64,000 nucleotides of DNA from Arctopsyche grandis (GCF_051622035.1 NC_135362.1:15537501-15601500), one strand, 5' to 3'; shown: positions 23,691 through 36,113, counted from the first letter of the stretch. Notes: generated from the sequence alone by a model not told the origin. Numbers and translations are program-made.

Positions 23691-25405
23691 AAGGCACGCA
23701 GTCCCACGTTTTCGCGCTGTCAGTTCTGAGAACTCTAGCGGGAAACGACCGAGTGCCATTACCGGCCACTAAGTCAATTCGGGGGTCTCCATTGTTAGCC
23801 GACTGCCTGGAGATAATCCTCGAAACCAATTATGTCAAACGGCGCGCCATTTGACTTTTATTTTTCTCTTTGACGTATTTTTCCCATACGCTACAATAGT
23901 TATATATCATACATATAACATTTAAATGAAAATATAAACTAATACAGTGGAGCGACGACTATCCAGATGGAATGAGGCAAATATAGACATTAAAAAATAG
24001 CCTACTATCGGGAGCTTGGACCATATAATTCATGTATGTATATATACATATATATTACACTTTTATAAAAGTATACCAGCATGAAATAGTCCACTCTACA
24101 CTGGTCAATACTATATTCTGTGAATCCAGAAAAGGTTCAGAATCACTAATCTAACTGGTAAAGTTGGAAACATTTGTTATTTAAGAACAAATGAAAATAA
24201 ATGGAATTTGGCCGTCTGGCTGGTGGAATTCTGCATCGTACAGCATTAGAAACGTGTGCAAGCAGTTTCAAAGATGTGTGATTCTGCAGGTGACATGCGT
24301 TAGAAACACTGTTAGTGAGTTTTACCATTCACCAGTGATACATCTACACATATGTATATAGTCTTTCCTCTCGAGAATTATCCAAAATCTGGATTTCCTA
24401 TTTCTCGAGGAATTCGCATATCTTTCGAAAATTGATGGAATCCTGTTTGAACACTTGTAAAATCCCTTAGATATTGCTTGACAATATAAAATCTTCTGTA
24501 AGGAATTAAACCATGACATTACTAATACATTTACAAAAATAATTTTTATTTGAACATTTAAAATCTACGAACGAATGAAATCTCCCAATCTCTTCCATCA
24601 AAGAGACTAATCCAACAACACCAACGAGTCCCGATTTATAAGAAAAAGAGTTCCAAGTATTCGAATCGATGGGCAAGCGGATAATGAATTTGCAGTTACT
24701 ATTCATGTCGAATAAGCTAATATCGACTCTAAATAAGTGAGAATGTTGAAAAAACTAAAAAAGATTGAAAATGGCCGATTCCACTCTAGATGGTTTATGT
24801 TTTTAAGAGGGTATTTAAAGAATAATTTGTAAATATGTACATCGTAATCAAAATGACTTCATGCGAAATTTTCAAATGGGTTTGTTTTGTACAATAAATA
24901 GATTGTATTTTGTTTTTTGTTTGTTTAACACATATTTTTGAATTAGTATAAGACTTTTATAAATCGTAAGTAAAGAACTACATCTGATATTTGTAAAGTT
25001 ATTTTTAGTGGTTTGCATTTTTAGGTTCGTGTTCGTACATTTTTATTAATAATTTTTAAAATTTGTATTATAACTAAAATTACAAGAACTAATTAGTAAT
25101 ATAGTCAATAAATGAGTTTTTTATTAATTATGAAAAAAAAATTTATATGAAGATATTTCTTGAGAAATTAAAAAAAATTTTCATTTCTCGAGAAATGGAA
25201 AACATCGATAAATGAGAAACGCTATATATACTTAGGTACATTGATAGTATAATCCTTAGTTTTTGAGGTGAACCCGGTCATTATTCTATTACATAATATG
25301 GGTTTCATAAGTGTACATTTGTTCAATTTAAAAATACAAAGAAATCTTTAACAAATATTTTATTAACTAAAATAACAGCATGTAATAAATTATTGTACTT
25401 TATAT
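23691..25405. other. Gene-free stretch
   Basis: At 23946 a CAGTGGAGCGACGACTATCC segment resembles the end of a pogo/Tigger-type element, but the partner end was not found. The rest is AT-rich. The TTTATT at 25358-25363 is a polyadenylation signal (AATAAA) on the minus strand for the gene that follows. Confidence 0.35.
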
Positions 25406-26662
25406 TCACGAAATAGAGCAATACGTATTAGTTGGATCCATATAAATACTTTCCTCGCCTTTCATTTGTTGAGATTTTGCCGTTAAATATGAATGTTCGT
25501 CTCTTTGTCTTATCCATTCAGGTAATGGTTTATTCCAATCTTTCGGAGGCTCTTTCCTATTTCTCCATACATTGTTGTTATAATGTGCATCCATACGAAC
25601 TTTTCTTCTATCTGATTCACTTTGAATAAGGGTATGCTATAAAATATTGATAAATAAGAATTTGGAATTGCTTATTAGATAATATCGAAACAATTCGGTT
25701 TATTATACTATTAAGTCATTATACTATTATACTTCAACTTACTTTTGCTTTGTAGTCTTGATAATTTATCCATTTATAACAATTGTCGGAATCTTTTTTC
25801 CATTGATTACAATCTTGAAACTCGCCAAAAACAAAATACTGGTGAAATCGAGATTTAAAACTTTTGCAATCTTTATATTCATCTTTGTAAGAATCGCATG
25901 GTCTGATCTATAAAAACGAACATGTCACTTTTTTATATGATTCCATGTTTATTTTCAACTATGTATATACATACATATTATATATTGGAATATTATGAAC
26001 ACATACATATGTGGTGAAATTATTATTGATTAAGTATGTGAGCAAAAATCTGAATTGCAATATGGATCCACCAATGCTTTCCATATATATACATACTTGT
26101 TTAATGCTATTGTTTTTTTTGCAAATTCTTATTGTTATACATACATTAAAAAATTGCTTGCTAATGTTTTTCAAGCAATTTCTTAATGTATATGTGTTGT
26201 AAAATTATAAGTCAGCATACATGGTGTTCACACGCCCAAACCATAAACTTCACCCGAGTTGATTGTATATTAAATTTTATAAACAAGAAACACTCGGATC
26301 GAAACTCTTAGAAAATAAGACTGTAATAAGGAACAGTTCTAAATTTCTGGAGAAGTTCAGGGGAAAGGCGGTAAGTGTGAGAGCTTACAAATTCAAATTT
26401 TTATCAAATACCTAATCGATATAAAAATATTTCAAGATTTCAAGATGCGCTGTCGAATAATTGTACTAAAATAAAATTTGAACACTACATTGATGATAGG
26501 TTATAAAATTAAATCTAAATAAGTCATAATTTTAGTAATATGAAAATTTACCAGCCAGTCATCATCATCAATTGTGGGAGACGCTGAAGCTTTTTGGTCC
26601 TCTTCTTGAGACATCTCATTGTTGGGCGCACCGCCCCGACCATTTGAACTGTCAGTCTCCAT
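25406..26662 (-). CDS. C22orf39/PANTS homologue (UPF0545 family)
   Basis: Three minus-strand exons: 26662-26552, 25907-25743 and 25636-25406, all joined in phase 0 with GT/AG borders, giving 168 residues. Exon 1 encodes an acidic, low-complexity start (METDSSNGRGG ... DDDDWL). Exon 2 carries the family core beginning RPCDSYKDEYKDCKSFKSRF, with later cysteines in FQDCNQWKKDSDNCYKW. Exon 3 encodes LIQSESDRRKVRMDA and KEPPKDWNKPLPEW, matching the SLCESERARVR and PPDWHLPLP regions of human C22orf39. Mammalian PANTS is a synaptic microprotein; its biochemical role in insects is unknown to me. The 37-residue acidic lead is longer than I recall for the human protein. A downstream Met (MSQEE) in exon 1 is an alternative start. 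AATAAA lies about 45 bp after the stop. Confidence 0.9.
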
Positions 26663-26917
26663 AACCAAGACGGGGTATGAAATAAAATAATCGGGGTTGC
26701 CAGACGAAATTAATACCACGTCAAAATTGAATAAAATTACACAATCAATATTATCAGTTATCAACCTATCACGCGATCTATATCGGAATAATATCAAAGT
26801 ATCATTAAAATATTGCCGCGTATCCGAAATGTTTTGAAATCCGCGATACCAGGAAGCGTGGATTAAATTATAAACAATCCCTTCCCTCAGTTCGCAATAT
26901 TTCAGAGGGTTCGATGA

Positions 26918-27067
26918 TTACTTGTCAAATGTGAATTGGTAACAGGATAACCGCTGGCATGAAAATCGCGCAGTTTTCTTGCGACCAATTTTCGTGCAAC
27001 AAGGGATCCGCGCGAGCAATTTTCATGCGAGCGGTTATCCTGTTAGCGATTCACATTTGACAAGTAA
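26918..27067. mobile_element. Foldback element, TTACTTGTCAAATGTGAA arms
   Basis: The arms TTACTTGTCAAATGTGAAT and ATTCACATTTGACAAGTAA enclose inner pairs AACAGGATAACCGCT/AGCGGTTATCCTGTT and GCATGAAAATCGC/GCAATTTTCATGC. Related ends (GGTTCGGTGATTAC or its reverse) occur at 40661-40920 and 54480-54600. The superfamily is not determined. Confidence 0.65.
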
Positions 27068-27372
27068 CCCGTTTACCATTTCAGACTGTGTCGAGAACAA
27101 ATTTCAATAAACTCTTTCTTTCTTACGATAATTTCTCTGCATTATGGAACCTGAATGATATGAATTACCTTAATAAATGTAAAATTAATGAAAGCCTTCA
27201 TAAGATTTGACAATAATATAAAATAATCACGCCGAAAACGACAAGAGATAATTTGAAGATAAAATTTAACAATCTTCACAGCAACTATAGGTAGGTTTTT
27301 AATTTATACTAATTAAATAAGTTTTGTATTAATTTATTTGAACTAAAAAACGGATACTTTGTATTTAATAAT

Positions 27373-27590
27373 GGTTTGGTGATTATTCCGCACAAAGTGA
27401 TCTCGCAAACGTCACTGAAATCTCGATCACGGAACATCTGGCTCCCAAAATTCCATCCATCGAGAGTTATCCACACGAACTATGACACTAACGAGAACTC
27501 GAGTTCCAGATATTCGATATTCGCGACTTTTGTAGCAAGTTTGTCGTGCGATCGCAATGTGCGAAATAGTCCGTTGACCCTTAGTAATAT
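27373..27590. repeat. Dispersed repeat, GGTTYGGTGATTA family
   Basis: Begins GGTTTGGTGATTATTCCGCA and ends near CGAAATAGTCCGTTGACC, with ACTAACGAGAACTCGAGT in the middle. Related copies or pieces are at 29192-29268, about 39775-39925, 40060-40165 and 50407-50803. Non-coding. The element class is unclear. Confidence 0.55.
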
Positions 27591-27917
27591 TGTAACGTAG
27601 AGATTAGGTGGGTGGCGCTCGTGGACCGATGGCTTACGAGCGCTAATCACCTGATCTCTCGTTCGCGCCAAAATATCCTCGCCGAATGATTGAGCCGTAT
27701 GCAGCGGCCAATGGGATCGCCCCACTCATCGACCAATAGTTTACATGTGTATGTATGTATGTGTTTTGTGCCCAACGGGTATAAATATGGGGCGCTCTCA
27801 GCCTGGAAATCATTCCGACCTGGAGCGTCGACGAGAGCACACGAATAAACACCTTCTACAATCCTCCTGCGTCTTTCTTTCCGATTCTGGAAGCCCCCTC
27901 TTCACGTCTACGCAATA
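27591..27917 (+). repeat. Solo LTR, TGTAACGTAG...CTACGCAATA
   Basis: A 327-bp sequence starting TGTAACGTAGAG and ending CTACGCAATA. It contains a promoter-like GGTATAAATATGG at about 27779 and a polyadenylation signal AATAAA near 27844. It is flanked on both sides by ATAT (27587-27590 and 27918-27921). I read it as a solo LTR left by recombination between the two LTRs of a Ty3/gypsy-type element. The exact 3' end is set by analogy with the neighbouring LTR. Confidence 0.65.
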
Positions 27918-28182
27918 ATATTGTCACGTACGCCGCGGATTAAGCGAATAGAATCCCAGAGACTATGTGATCGTTCAAGGGTTATCTGCTAACGGATTAA
28001 GTAAGTGCTTGCACTTACTTCTAGGATTATATCTGGACTAGTGCATTTAGGCTAAACAATGACCGCTATTAGTCCTTTCTCAGAATCGGTACGGGGCGAC
28101 CCAATGTCGTGGGAATACATATTCGAATACGTGACTATACAATAGGTAAACAGATTAGACGTCCTGAGAGATCTACCCTTTA

Positions 28183-28929
28183 AGGTCTGTTCATACTTAA
28201 CAGCACTGCACGGCTTCAGCACTGCACGACTCCGTTTCAAATATGTCATTTTATTACATTTCTATTCATATCTACCTACACGTCGCGGTCACGTCACGCT
28301 TACAGTAATTTGGCCGAGTGCAAGGCAAAATCGGCTTACTTATACATTACAGGCCATGACGACACGGCGCAATATTGCTTATGTCGTATTGTTGAGTACT
28401 TACAATATGAATGCATACGCGTGCATTCGTTTTTGTTGGAAGAAGAAGCTCAGGAAGGCAATAAAAAAGCACGGAGGCGTTTTTATGTGCATCCCATGTT
28501 AAAAAATAGAAAACCCGAAGGCGAGTTTTGGACACTGTATAAGGAGCTTGTGGATGATGGACAAATTTTTTTTAAATATTTCCGTAAAATATTAAAAAAA
28601 AATTTAAATATTTGCGCCAAAACCATGTTGAAAGATTGAACAGCTGTCAACTGTCACTATCGATAATTGGTCCAAAACAGCAAAACGGCAGACTCATGGC
28701 ACGTAATTCGCGTGTATATTTCCACGATGGCCAAAAAAACGGATCCGATACGTTGACGGATGTTGCTGTAAGGTATGAACAGGAAATGTCGGGTACTGCT
28801 GTAAGCCTGCCGTGGCGTAAACGTGACGGTTGGTATGAATATACCCATACAAAATGTACCAAAGAATACTTTTCGTACGGCCGGATACCTGCTGAAGTCG
28901 GTACGTGCCGACTAGGTATGAACAGACCT
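28183..28929 (+). mobile_element. PIF/Harbinger-like deletion derivative
   Basis: A 747-bp element with perfect 14-bp inverted ends AGGTCTGTTCATAC and 3-bp TTA duplications (28180-28182 and 28930-28932), as expected for Harbinger. The intact sister LTR at 39590 reads straight through the site (ACCCCTTATAAGG), confirming both borders. Inside, a plus-strand frame at 28310-28639 encodes RRFYVHPMLKNRKPEGEF and VDDGQIFFKYFR, the N-terminal block of Harbinger/HARBI1-type nucleases. It ends before any DDE domain, so this copy cannot encode a working transposase. Confidence 0.85.
28310..28639 (+). pseudogene. Truncated Harbinger transposase N-terminus
   Basis: A 109-codon frame inside the Harbinger element. 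Residues about 58-92 (FYVHPMLKNR ... FFKYFRKI) match the region that precedes the DDE nuclease domain in HARBI1-like transposases. The last 15 or so residues are unrelated to the family. The catalytic domain is absent, so I treat it as the remnant of an internally deleted transposase. Confidence 0.65.
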
Positions 28930-29071
28930 TTATAAGGCGGTACATAGGCGATATCAGGTCATTCTGGACTGGGTACTGCCAGTGCGTGTATCTCCTTAAT
29001 CATCAATAAATGCTGTGAAACGACTGTTGGCCTTTTACTTGGATCCTCCACCCACCCCTACGCAACAATAT

Positions 29072-30197
29072 CATAGGGTTCTTATTTTTTGGGCTAAAAT
29101 TCAAATGGTTAACGACCCTGAGTGGGACGGCCAATACTGTAGCGTTTCTCTGAAATAAAAAGATTAAATTAAAAACAAAAATCTATATTTTAATGGTTCG
29201 GTGATCATTGGTCATTTTCATAGCAAAACTTGTCTTTGTGACCATCGCAATGTGACTAATAATCCAATTACCATTATAATAAGTATCGTTGTTGGTGCTG
29301 GCTGTGTAGGGTGTGGCGAGAGGCGACACGCGACACGTCTCCCAGGAGCTGTCAGCGGTGTGGTGATTCGTTGACGTCTCGCTGACACGCCGATACACCA
29401 AAATGGTTTATATTTCAATTATATATAACAATCCTACAATTCATTTTTTTATAACTGCCCATTTATAATCCCATACACTGTCTAAAATGTGACACTTTCA
29501 TTATTTGACCGCTTACTGATGATGATCCAATTTCAATGGTTACATATATCGTAATCGAAGTACTCATGGTATTCTATTGAAATTTTGTCGAATTTTAGGC
29601 TTTGGATTTACAAACTGGCAATTATTATATATCTCTTATATACTCGTATTCGTTAATTCGTTCCTACTCAAACCTACTATTATATTAGTAACTAATGAGT
29701 TGGCATGTCAAGCCGATAGCCATTAGTTCAAACTGGATTTATTTTCGTCTTTGATTATTTTGAGATTATGTTCGATTTTATTTCATTTTTGCTTAATGAA
29801 CTTTATTTGAATGGAAAATGATTGAATTACAAATTGATGTCTAAATGTATTGATTGGTTCATATAATAATACCTTATGGCACGCTTCCTTTCATTGACAC
29901 TATCATTGACTGTATAGCATTAGTTTATTAACACATTTTCTTACAACATAGAACCTCTACTGTGTTATAAAATGAGCCATCTGTAATGTCGCTATGTCAC
30001 AAATCAAATAATACATCTTAAATAAAATGATCATATATTTTTTTTTACCCCTATGTATGAATGTGTCATTTGATGTTTATAACATAATATTAATTTAAAC
30101 GGCATTATGCATTTATTTCCATTATTATTTAAATTACGATAGTTGAAATTTTGGTTTTAATATTTTACACAATTTTTAAAAATCTTCGGTTTAACAG
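29072..30197. other. Upstream region of COPB2
   Basis: 29192-29268 is a piece of the GGTTCGGTGATTA repeat. 29280-29400 is GC-rich and could be the COPB2 promoter and 5' untranslated region. An ATG at 29403 in the context ACCAAAATG is followed directly by GTTTAT, a weak donor. It would supply the single missing Met codon of COPB2 in phase, but this is a guess. The rest is AT-rich. Confidence 0.3.
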
Positions 30198-33100
30198 CCT
30201 CTAAGATTGGATATAAAACGTAAATTGACGGCTCGCTCGGACAGAGTGAAATCGGTGGATCAGCATCCCACGGAGCCATGGATTCTTTGTTCATTATACA
30301 ATGGCGATGTTAATATTTGGAATTATGAAACACAACTGCAAGTTAAGCGATTTGAGGTAAAGTAATATTATCGCACTTTCAAGCAATTGAGAGCTTAGGG
30401 TTTTTATTTATTTATTATCAACATTTATAGGTTTGCAACTTGCCAGTGCGAGCTGCACAATTCGTTCCAAGAAAAAATTGGATTATCACAGGATCTGACG
30501 ATATGCAGATTCGCGTTTTTAACTATAACACGCTAGAGCGGGTGCACGCATTTGAAGCACATTCAGATTATGTGAGATGTATAGCCGTACATCCTACCCA
30601 ACCGTACGTGCTAACCAGCAGCGGTAAGTTGAAATAAAAGATACTTCACAAATTCTATAAAAACCCTTCTCTGAAAGCATATGTTCATTAATTTTGCAGA
30701 TGATATGCTAATCAAATTGTGGAATTGGGAAAAGGTTTGGGCATGTCAACAAGTCTTTGATGGCCATACCCACTATGTTATGAAAATTGTGATCAATCCG
30801 AAAGACAATAACACATTTGCCAGTGCCAGTCTTGATAGAACTGTTAAAGTAAGTCGATATTTTGTGATTTTAACTAAGTTTTAATTTCCAGTTTATAATA
30901 ATTTTGACTTTGCTCAGGTTTGGCAGTTGGGATCCTCTACAGCCAATTTCACTCTAGAAGGTCATGAAAAGGGCGTGAACTGTGTTGATTATTATCATGG
31001 TGGGGATAAACCATATTTAATTAGCGGTGCAGATGATAGAACTGTTCGCGTTTGGGATTATCAAAATAAAACTTGCGTACAAGTCTTAGATGGTACCATT
31101 TAAATCCCTACTATGAAAGATATATTTATTTTTTTACGATTTTATTTACACCAAAGTATTTACGTATCAGGTCACACTCAGAATGTTTCGGCTGTTTCGT
31201 TCCATCCCGAATTACCCATATTAATTACAGGATCAGAAGATGGCACAGTGAAAATTTGGCATGCAGGAACATACAGGTATAGAATATTTAATTTGGTTGT
31301 TCGCCTTATTGAGTTAATTTAAAAATATTACATTTCTAAAAATTACTTATTTTAGATTGGAGTCGTCTTTGAACTATGGCTTTGAACGAGTTTGGACTAT
31401 TTCTTGCATGCACGGATCAAATAATGTGGCACTTGGGTATTCTTTTAAATACATATGCATTTCCATTTTTCATTGGAAAAATATAATATAATATTTATTT
31501 AATTGTTTTCAGATATGATCAGGGATCCATTATGATAAAGGTAGGCCGTGAAGAACCAGCAATGTCAATGGATGTTAATGGCGGTAAAATTATTTGGGCT
31601 AAACACTCTGAAATACAACAAGCCAACTTAAAAGCCTTGCCTGAAGGTACGATACGTACATCTTTAAGTTGATAAATTAATTGAGAGTTTTTATCCATTA
31701 ACTTTATGAATAATTTTAGGTACTGATATCAAAGATGGCGAGCGTTTACCTGTTGTGGTGAAAGATATGGGTTCATGTGAAATCTTTCCTCAAACTATTG
31801 CACATAACCCAAATGGAAGATTCGTGGTTGTTAGTGGAGACGGTGAATATATAATTTACACTGCAATGGCTCTGCGTAATAAGGCTTTCGGTACGGCTCA
31901 AGAATTCGTTTGGGCTAGTGATAGCTCTGAATATGCTACGCTCGAATCTTCAAGCACTGTCAAAGTTTTCAAAAATTTCAAAGAAAGGAAGAGTTTCAAA
32001 CCTGATTACGGAGCTGAAGGTAATGTTAATGCTTCATTGTTTGATAATGAAACATGTCACCTTGGGTTATATGTTTATATATACTGTAAATTGTGATTGT
32101 AGGAATTTTCGGCGGTTATATGTTGGGTGTTAAATCGATCAGTGGAATGGCATTTTCATTTTATGACTGGGAATCTTTGGATCTAATAAGACGGTATTTA
32201 AGCAAATAAATACATACGTTATTTTATTTTACTTTTATAACTGGAAACGATTATTTTTAATACTATTTACAGGATAGAAATTCAACCGAAGCATGTGTAT
32301 TGGACAGAGAATGGTAACTTGGTTTGTTTGGCCACAGATGATTCCTATTTCATTCTGAAATATGATGCATCTGTCGTTACTCGAGCGCGTGAAACTAATG
32401 AAGGAATATCAGAGGACGGAATAGAAAATGCATTTGAGGTAAATGTTTTAACTAATTTCGAAAATTATTAGTAAATGTTTTTTTTTTGCAAAAATATAAA
32501 TATTTTTTATGTCAATGATTGTTTTTTACTTACAAATTAGGTCCTCGGTGAAGTAAATGAATGTGTAAAAACTGGATTATGGGTTGGGGACTGTTTCATA
32601 TACACTAATGCCGTAAATCGTATAAATTATTACGTTGGAGGTGAGACTGTTACAATAGCCCATCTCGATCACACAATGTATTTACTGGGCTACGTCCCCA
32701 AAGAAAATAGGTAATATTTTATCATATTTTCTATGCATATTGTACTTATATTTATAATGTATTAATTTGCAAATAAAATGTTACAGGCTCTATGTCGGTG
32801 ACAAGGAATTGAATGTAATATCGTACTCAATATTATTATCAGTATTGGAATATCAGACTGCTGTTATGAGGAGTGATTTCGAAACAGCTGATAAAGTTTT
32901 ACCAACCGTTCCAAAGGAACATCGCATCAGAGTTGCACATTTCCTTGAAAAACAGGTATACATATAAAGTTTTCTTATTATTATAAAATATTACAATAAA
33001 CTTACTCAGTTATATGTGATTTTATTAGGGTTTCAAACAACAAGCTTTGGCAGTATCTACTGATCCAGAACATCGCTTTGAACTTGCCATACAATTAGAA

Positions 33101-34324
33101 GATGTCGATGTAGCTTCCAAGTTGGCCGACAACCCTTCGCGCTGGTTACGTGTAGCAGATTTAGCTTTGCAAAAGTCCAATTTGGAGTTAGCTAGTCATT
33201 GTTTCAGGAAAGCGGATGATGTAACAGGATTATTGACATTAGCAACCAGCTCCGGTATGTTTTTTTTCATTTGTTAATTTGAACGTTAAATTAAATGTGT
33301 TATTTATTAAAAGTTAAATATGCTTTTAGGTGATGAGGAACTGTTATCGCAGCTAGCTAATGATGATGAAAAGGAAACGGCGGCTAATGTTAAATTTTTA
33401 ATGAAATTTTTATTGGGGGACATTGATGGGTGCTTAGATTTACTCATATCTGGTGACAGTTTACCTTTAGCTGCATTTTTTGCTAGGTATTTTTTTTATA
33501 TTTTAGTATGTATTTGATACACGTTTAAATTTTGAATCTTATTTAATATTATTATTTTAGATCATACTTGCCTTCACGTATCTCAGAAGTTGTTCAGAAA
33601 TGGAGGCAACAAGCATCAGCAACTAACGAAAAAACTGGACAATCTCTCGCCGATCCTGCTAATTATGATAATCTATTCCCCGAACTTAAAGTTAGTTTTA
33701 TTTTTTTTATATATACTTTTTTTTAGTTGAGAGTTTTAATTTATAAATTTTACAATTTTAGGATTCGCTTAGATTAGAGAAATATCAGAAAGAATATGGA
33801 ATCCAATGGCAAAAAGAAATAAAATCAACGCCTTTCGGTGTGTCAAATGTTGAAAGAAATTTAGAAGAAGAATACAATGAAGCGGTTTCTAATGGAACAT
33901 GGTTATCGGAAGATAGTTCTGAAATATCACCCGAAGAAATAAAGTAAAATAATATATCATAAAGTTTACATCAGTTTTATTTTTTTCATATGTGTCATTG
34001 TCTTTATTATATTTTATTTTCAGAATTAAAACCACTAAAGATATACTAATGGATTTACCGGTTGACGATGAGGTTGCTAATCTTCTTGGTGATGATTTGG
34101 AAGAAAATCTTGAAGTGATGCATTTGGAAGATGGCGATGAAGCGATGCTCGTATGTATTTCTATTTACAGCTTAAATATGTACATCTGTTAATTAGAGTG
34201 GTCCTCGATTGTGAATTTTTCTCTTCACTTCAATTAATAAACATCGATTTTTTTTTTTTGTGTAATACATAATTATTTTTCTTTTTTTTTCTAGGAAAAA
34301 TTGCTAGAAGGAATTTCGGAATAA
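30198..34324 (+). CDS. COPB2: Coatomer subunit beta' (beta'-COP), start codon exon missing
   Basis: Eighteen coding exons in consistent phase: 30198-30356, 30431-30623, 30700-30848, 30918-31092, 31171-31276, 31356-31436, 31513-31646, 31720-32019, 32103-32193, 32273-32438, 32541-32710, 32787-32955, 33029-33254, 33330-33486, 33561-33690, 33762-33943, 34024-34150 and 34295-34324. Together they give 914 residues, the usual length. The first begins [20 protein letters not shown], so only the Met is missing; it should be in a small upstream exon. Residues about 1-300 are WD40 repeats ([51 protein letters not shown]). The coatomer WD-associated helical region follows ([33 protein letters not shown]). 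The acidic C-terminus ends EKLLEGISE. Beta'-COP is part of the COPI coat and binds dilysine cargo on Golgi vesicles. An AATAAA lies at 34453. Confidence 0.97.
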
Positions 34325-34452
34325 GTCTATGATACTGCAATATAAAATTATCACACAGTATTTAAATTTATAATGTCATAGAAAGTACAATTAATTAATA
34401 TTTAATTTTCATCATTTGGCATTTTCAACAAATTCAATCTGACATTCCGTAT

Positions 34453-34458
34453 AATAAA
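34453..34458 (+). terminator. Likely COPB2 polyadenylation signal
   Basis: AATAAA 129 bp after the COPB2 stop. Further AATAAA copies follow at about 34490 and 34719, so the site used cannot be told. The convergent odorant-binding gene ends only about 465 bp from the COPB2 stop, so the two 3' untranslated regions may be close or overlap. Confidence 0.5.
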
Positions 34459-34788
34459 TATATTTTTAAAGTTTGTGTTAAATTATTTTTAATAAATTGA
34501 ATAGAAAAGTCATTGAAATCCCGTCATATTTTAGTTTTAAACCATTATCAATTGACTTAAACACCTCTGTTATTAATTATATTTTATTTGTACATTTTTA
34601 AGTACGTACACATTGCATTTTTATATATTATTTTTCTATATAAAAATTTGTTTATTTGCAGTTAAACTAAAATATATAGTGCAAGTTTGATTTATTATAT
34701 AGAAAATATTGGAAAAAAATAAAGAAGTATTTTATAGATAATAAACGTGTTTTTTTCATGGACTTGGAGCTATTATTATTTTTGGGCT

Positions 34789-35834
34789 TCAAGATTCTGA
34801 ACTTTCTGTATCACTATCAGAGTGCCAGTACTGAAAATCAAAATGATACAAATATTTAATTTTGTTTAAAATATTCTAATACATGTGTGTATATTAAAAC
34901 ATTTGAATATTTTACCCCTTCTACGTTGTTGACTATGCATGTAAAAAGAGCAGCTGCCACTTCACAGCCATCACTATCATCTTCAATTTCATTTACTAAA
35001 TAGCACAAATTAATTATTAGTATGCTATTTACATACATGTATGTATGTATATAAACTTATTGCGCTATATTAATTAATTCCAGTGCGTTTTTGTAGAAGA
35101 ACTGATGCCAGAGCCCGCGTCTTAAGCTTATTCATTCTAGCATCGAACATTTACTATCGGGATAGTTAATTCAATTTTTATTGCGTGTGGTGGTTTATAT
35201 TTTATTTTTGAATTGAACAATTCTTTAAATCACGAAAATAGGTGTCAAAACGCTATTCTAGTTCGTTCCTCCATAAAAATCGCACTGGTCAATATTATTG
35301 TTTACTTTAATGCTTACCTTTTAGTGCACATTGGTCTATAATGCTTACAACACTACTTAACACTTTAGGGTAAGGATCTAGTGCTCGTTTCATTGCTACT
35401 AAACCGCCATCAATACTGTATTTTCCTTCTGGAGTTATCTGTAATATATGTAAATACATTTGATGTAAATATTCTTATATTATATATTAAAACTTTTATG
35501 TTAAAGATAATGATAATAAAACTAACTATTGAAATTTTTTTGTACATGCATGCAAGTAAACAGCGTCCGGCTCTAGAATTGGGGGGTTGAAAGTTTTTTA
35601 ATGCTATGATATCATGTTCTGTTGCAAGGGATTGTTGAATACAGTCTTCATCCAATAGTACCTCTGGTTCTTCGATTTCATAATCTGATGTATTCTAAAA
35701 TAAAGCAATGGTGAATTATATTTTTTTTTAATTTTTAAACTTTAATTTCAAGATATGTATGTGTAACAAACCTCATGACAATTTACCACAGAAAATATAA
35801 ATAATAGATATAAAGCTTTAAATAAAATAAACAT
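34789..35834 (-). CDS. Classic odorant-binding protein (PBP/GOBP family)
   Basis: Five minus-strand exons, all joining in frame: 35834-35772, 35694-35527, 35438-35318, 34995-34916 and 34830-34789, giving 157 residues. Exon 1 is a signal peptide (MFILFKALYLLFIFSVVNC). Six cysteines lie at residues 39, 66, 70, 114, 128 and 137, spaced C-X26-C-X3-C-X43-C-X13-C-X8-C. The X3 and X8 spacings are diagnostic of classic OBPs; X13 between C4 and C5 is slightly longer than usual. The segments RAGRCLLACMYKK and GCEVAAALFTC carry C2-C3 and C5-C6. The last exon adds an acidic, serine-rich tail (YWHSDSDTESSES) that is not a family feature. Secreted OBPs carry hydrophobic ligands in sensillar lymph or other fluids. 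No sister OBP gene was seen nearby. Ligand and tissue cannot be inferred. Confidence 0.93.
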
Positions 35835-36113
35835 TTTATGAAGATATAAATTAAGTAGAAATATAAAGTAAATGTAGTATGTTAGCAGACTAACTGAAAG
35901 TGGACTTACTTAATAAGTGGCATATGTGTACATATATATAGAATGTGTTCTCTAAAATTTTAACGCGTTTCAGTGGTAGGGAAACAGTTTTTGTGTAAAC
36001 GTATTTGCAATTGAGTAATAAAAATAGTGTGTGTTATGTTTATTGGAAAGCCACATATAACATCAATTAACTATTTGCAATTTATTTCCTTTAAAAGTAC
36101 ATAATATTTAAGT

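Larger units (their letters stand above)
27922..29067 (+). repeat. Solo LTR (TGTCACG...CGCAACA) split by a Harbinger element
   Basis: Starts TGTCACGTACGCC, ends CCACCCCTACGCAACA and is flanked by ATAT on both sides (27918-27921 and 29068-29071). Removing the 747-bp insertion and its duplicated TTA leaves about 396 bp, close to the 386-bp LTR at 37248-37633. It has a TATAA motif near the insertion site and AATAAA in ATCATCAATAAATGCTGTG. It is probably of the 17.6/297 branch of Ty3/gypsy, whose members favour ATAT targets; that placement is inference. Confidence 0.75.
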
